Assembly: GCF_001625595.1 (NCBI RefSeq)
Contig: NZ_AUXT01000046.1
Span: forward strand, 1 to 64,000
Direction: 5' to 3'
Length of the DNA: 64,000 nucleotides
DNA from: Pseudoalteromonas luteoviolacea NCIMB 1942
GTDB lineage: Bacteria > Pseudomonadota > Gammaproteobacteria > Enterobacterales > Alteromonadaceae
Shown: positions 62,467 through 64,000 of the stretch, one piece after another
How positions within the stretch are numbered: position 1 is the first letter of the stretch
How the letters are laid out: each line of letters starts with the position of its first letter
Program-made: the position numbers and the translations under genes
The notes under the pieces: generated by a model
The model's input: the letters and a program-made list of their open reading frames with translations, nothing else
What the model was told of the DNA's origin: nothing
Database searches by the model: none

Positions 62467-63068
62467 AGCATTAACTCCTTGATTTGAGCTGCAAGCTCAT
62501 TAGGAGTTGTAGTATGACTCATTGCGGTAATTAAATTACCTTGTTTGTCTATGATGTAAAACCTTGAAGCGTGTGCAACGGAGTATTCCATGAAAGACTC
62601 CTCAAGATTATTGTCATCATAATATACGCCATATTGTGCGCTAACTACTTTAGTCTGCTCAATACTGCCAGTTAAACCAGTGATACGCTCGTGGAAGTAG
62701 TCGGTATATTCCTTCATATCTTCGACTGTATCACGCGCAGGGTCTACCGAAACTAGTAAGCCCTGCACCTGATCATGCCCTTGCTTCTCGAGTCGCATAA
62801 ATGCATTAGTCATTACTGCGAGAGAGTTTGGGCATACCTCTGCACAAGACAAGTAACCGAAGTACATAACGACGATTTTGCCTTTGTAATCAGAGAGCGA
62901 AACAGGCCCGGCATAGCTTTGCAGAGTAAAATCACCACCCAATTCATCAAAGGATTTTCTAGTTTCGTTGAAGTCTTTCGTAGTTGTGGCTAAATAAAAC
63001 CAAACTAAAGCGATAATACCAACTAAAGAAAGAATCCAGTGTAAATAAGCGGACTTAAACTGCTTCAT
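62463..63068 (-). CDS. SCO1/SenC copper chaperone-like protein
   Basis: This 201-residue protein has one N-terminal anchor helix (residues 8-28) and a periplasmic thioredoxin-like domain. The copper ligands are Cys75 and Cys79 (SCAEVCPNS) and His166 (VAHASRF). Such proteins deliver copper or reduce thiols during haem-copper oxidase assembly. It is unusual beside a cyo-type quinol oxidase, which has no CuA site, so a CuB or redox role is more likely. It lies four bases after cyoE. Confidence 0.93.
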   Translation of the reverse strand: MKQFKSAYLHWILSLVGIIALVWFYLATTTKDFNETRKSFDELGGDFTLQSYAGPVSLSDYKGKIVVMYFGYLSCAEVCPNSLAVMTNAFMRLEKQGHDQVQGLLVSVDPARDTVEDMKEYTDYFHERITGLTGSIEQTKVVSAQYGVYYDDNNLEESFMEYSVAHASRFYIIDKQGNLITAMSHTTTPNELAAQIKELML

Positions 63069-63072
63069 GACT

Positions 63073-63957
63073 CTACCTTGCTGTTACATATGCGGTTGGA
63101 TCAATATGAGCAAAATCTACTGACATCAGAACACTCATAGATGTGATGGCAACGAGCGATAAAATGAATACGCGTTTTGCCCATGTATGATTATCCATGC
63201 GATGAAAGTCAAAAATCGTGCTCAGCAACCAGATCAAACCAATTACCAGCGTAAGAGAAGCAAATAGGGTACCGACGTAATTCAAAGTGAATAACGACAG
63301 CGCAAGAACAGTAAAGGCTAAGATAAAGCCAATCATGTGTTTTCTAGCTACTTCAACACCACTAACGATTGGTAACACTGGGATATTCGCATCTTTGTAA
63401 TCTTTGAATCGGTAAATCGCAATCGCATATGAATGTGGAATTTGCCAAATACAAAATATTGCTAAAATTACAACAGCGCCAATATCAAATTGACCATTTA
63501 CAGCACAGTACCCCATTACAGGAGGACATGCGCCTGAAATACTGCCTACAAAGGTACCGTAGATAGACTTTCTTTTATAATAAAGCGTGTAAAGGCCTAC
63601 ATAAACTACGAAGCCTAATACTCCAAAATAAAAGCTCATCATGGATGCATACAGTGCCAATGAGGCAAAGCCTATACAACCCAAAAGGGTTGCATAGACC
63701 AAAGCTTTTGTAACTGAAATCGACTCTAAGAGCGATTTACGATACTTTGTGCGTGACATCAGCTGGTCGATGTCACGGTCAATCACATTATTAAAAACAC
63801 AACCAGAGGCGATGATACAAACTGTACCCACTATCATTGCTGTAAATGTAACTAAATCAATATCACCTTTGGCTGCGAGCACATAGCCCGCAACCGCAGT
63901 GATCAAGTTACCAAAGATAATGCCTGGTTTTGTAATTAACAGGTAACTTCTTAACAT
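63073..63957 (-). CDS. cyoE: Protohaem IX farnesyltransferase (haem O synthase)
   Basis: This 294-residue integral membrane prenyltransferase makes haem O for the cytochrome bo oxidase. The first Asp-rich motif (FNNVIDRDIDQLMSRT, N56/D60/D64) and the YYKRKSIYGTFVGSISGACPPVMGY region (in parts) are present, with about eight to nine helices. The start follows the cyoD stop by one base. It is followed by sco in the same operon. Confidence 0.95.
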   Translation of the reverse strand: MLRSYLLITKPGIIFGNLITAVAGYVLAAKGDIDLVTFTAMIVGTVCIIASGCVFNNVIDRDIDQLMSRTKYRKSLLESISVTKALVYATLLGCIGFASLALYASMMSFYFGVLGFVVYVGLYTLYYKRKSIYGTFVGSISGACPPVMGYCAVNGQFDIGAVVILAIFCIWQIPHSYAIAIYRFKDYKDANIPVLPIVSGVEVARKHMIGFILAFTVLALSLFTLNYVGTLFASLTLVIGLIWLLSTIFDFHRMDNHTWAKRVFILSLVAITSMSVLMSVDFAHIDPTAYVTAR

Positions 63958-63958
63958 T

Positions 63959-64000
63959 TTAATGTCCCATGAGCATGTTGTGATTTAGGTGCTCCATAAT
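63959..64000 (-). CDS. cyoD: Cytochrome bo oxidase subunit IV, C-terminal end
   Basis: The last 13 codons on the minus strand read IMEHLNHNMLMGH followed by TAA, matching the conserved C-terminus of CyoD (E. coli ends IMWNLNYNMMMH). The rest lies beyond the window, and cyoABC presumably precede it. Confidence 0.85.
   Translation of the reverse strand: MMEHLNHNMLMGH

Noticed and set aside
1..64000. CRISPR array
   Set aside because: No regularly spaced direct repeats were seen anywhere in the window.

Overview
This window looks like chromosomal DNA of a marine gammaproteobacterium close to Pseudoalteromonas. The evidence is a tmRNA tag reading ANDDNYALAA, a cyoDE-sco cluster at the right edge, TonB-dependent receptors of Alteromonadales type, an OsmC-YcaO fusion, and AT-rich intergenic DNA. 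No search was run, so family names come from recognising motifs and the genus is an inference.

Layout. 1-5.0 kb is a mobile and decaying zone around ssrA. It holds an IS3-family element with a broken orfB, a short tyrosine recombinase with a nested inverted repeat at its 5' side, gene scraps, tmRNA, a tRNA-like T-arm, and a multiply frameshifted ADP-ribosylglycohydrolase, followed by an intact GFA protein. 5.1-11 kb carries a large TonB-dependent receptor with two GntR-like palindromes upstream, a dead trypsin-like protease, a small membrane protein and a secreted TonB-C-domain protein. 11.1-17.2 kb is an export operon (ATPase-less ABC membrane domain, RND adaptor, RND permease) followed by an AraC/GyrI regulator. 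17.2-27.8 kb holds small metabolic and detoxification genes: a LysR regulator divergent from a GST-NTF2-tautomerase operon, a methyltransferase, GNATs, OsmC-YcaO, AraC plus ABM monooxygenase, a frameshifted kptA and a type-B acetyltransferase.

28-37.6 kb holds a sortilin-type beta-propeller protein, a PepSY protein, an ArsR-controlled NIPSNAP/ABM/DUF6058 operon with a perfect 16-bp palindrome, an AraC regulator with a membrane domain, an NTF2/chitin-binding fusion and a broken cytochrome b561. 37.7-44.5 kb holds a class-V aminotransferase, LysR and azoreductase, ASCH and HAD phosphatase, a CheY-like protein, RidA with a nonsense-mutated relative, a GNAT, and an orphan leader peptide with five Ile codons and a terminator ahead of a P-loop kinase. 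44.6-48.7 kb is a thioesterase plus etfD divergent from etfBA.

49-57.3 kb holds two unknown proteins, a broken GFA gene, an AraC regulator next to a degenerate GGDEF protein, and a TonB receptor with a secreted purple-acid-phosphatase-like enzyme. 57.5-61.1 kb is the most unusual locus: an orphan LuxR-type response regulator, a secreted seven-repeat propeller/cohesin-like/dockerin protein, and a membrane-anchored cohesin protein, which together suggest a two-part surface-attachment system. 61.2-64 kb ends with DUF3703 and a cyoD(partial)-cyoE-sco-unknown operon.

Eight genes are broken (IS orfB, ADP-ribosylglycohydrolase, serine protease, kptA, b561, RidA-like, GFA and a 3.1-3.6 kb remnant). 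The protease, glycohydrolase and b561 carry several lesions each and are real pseudogenes. The single-lesion cases could be sequencing errors.
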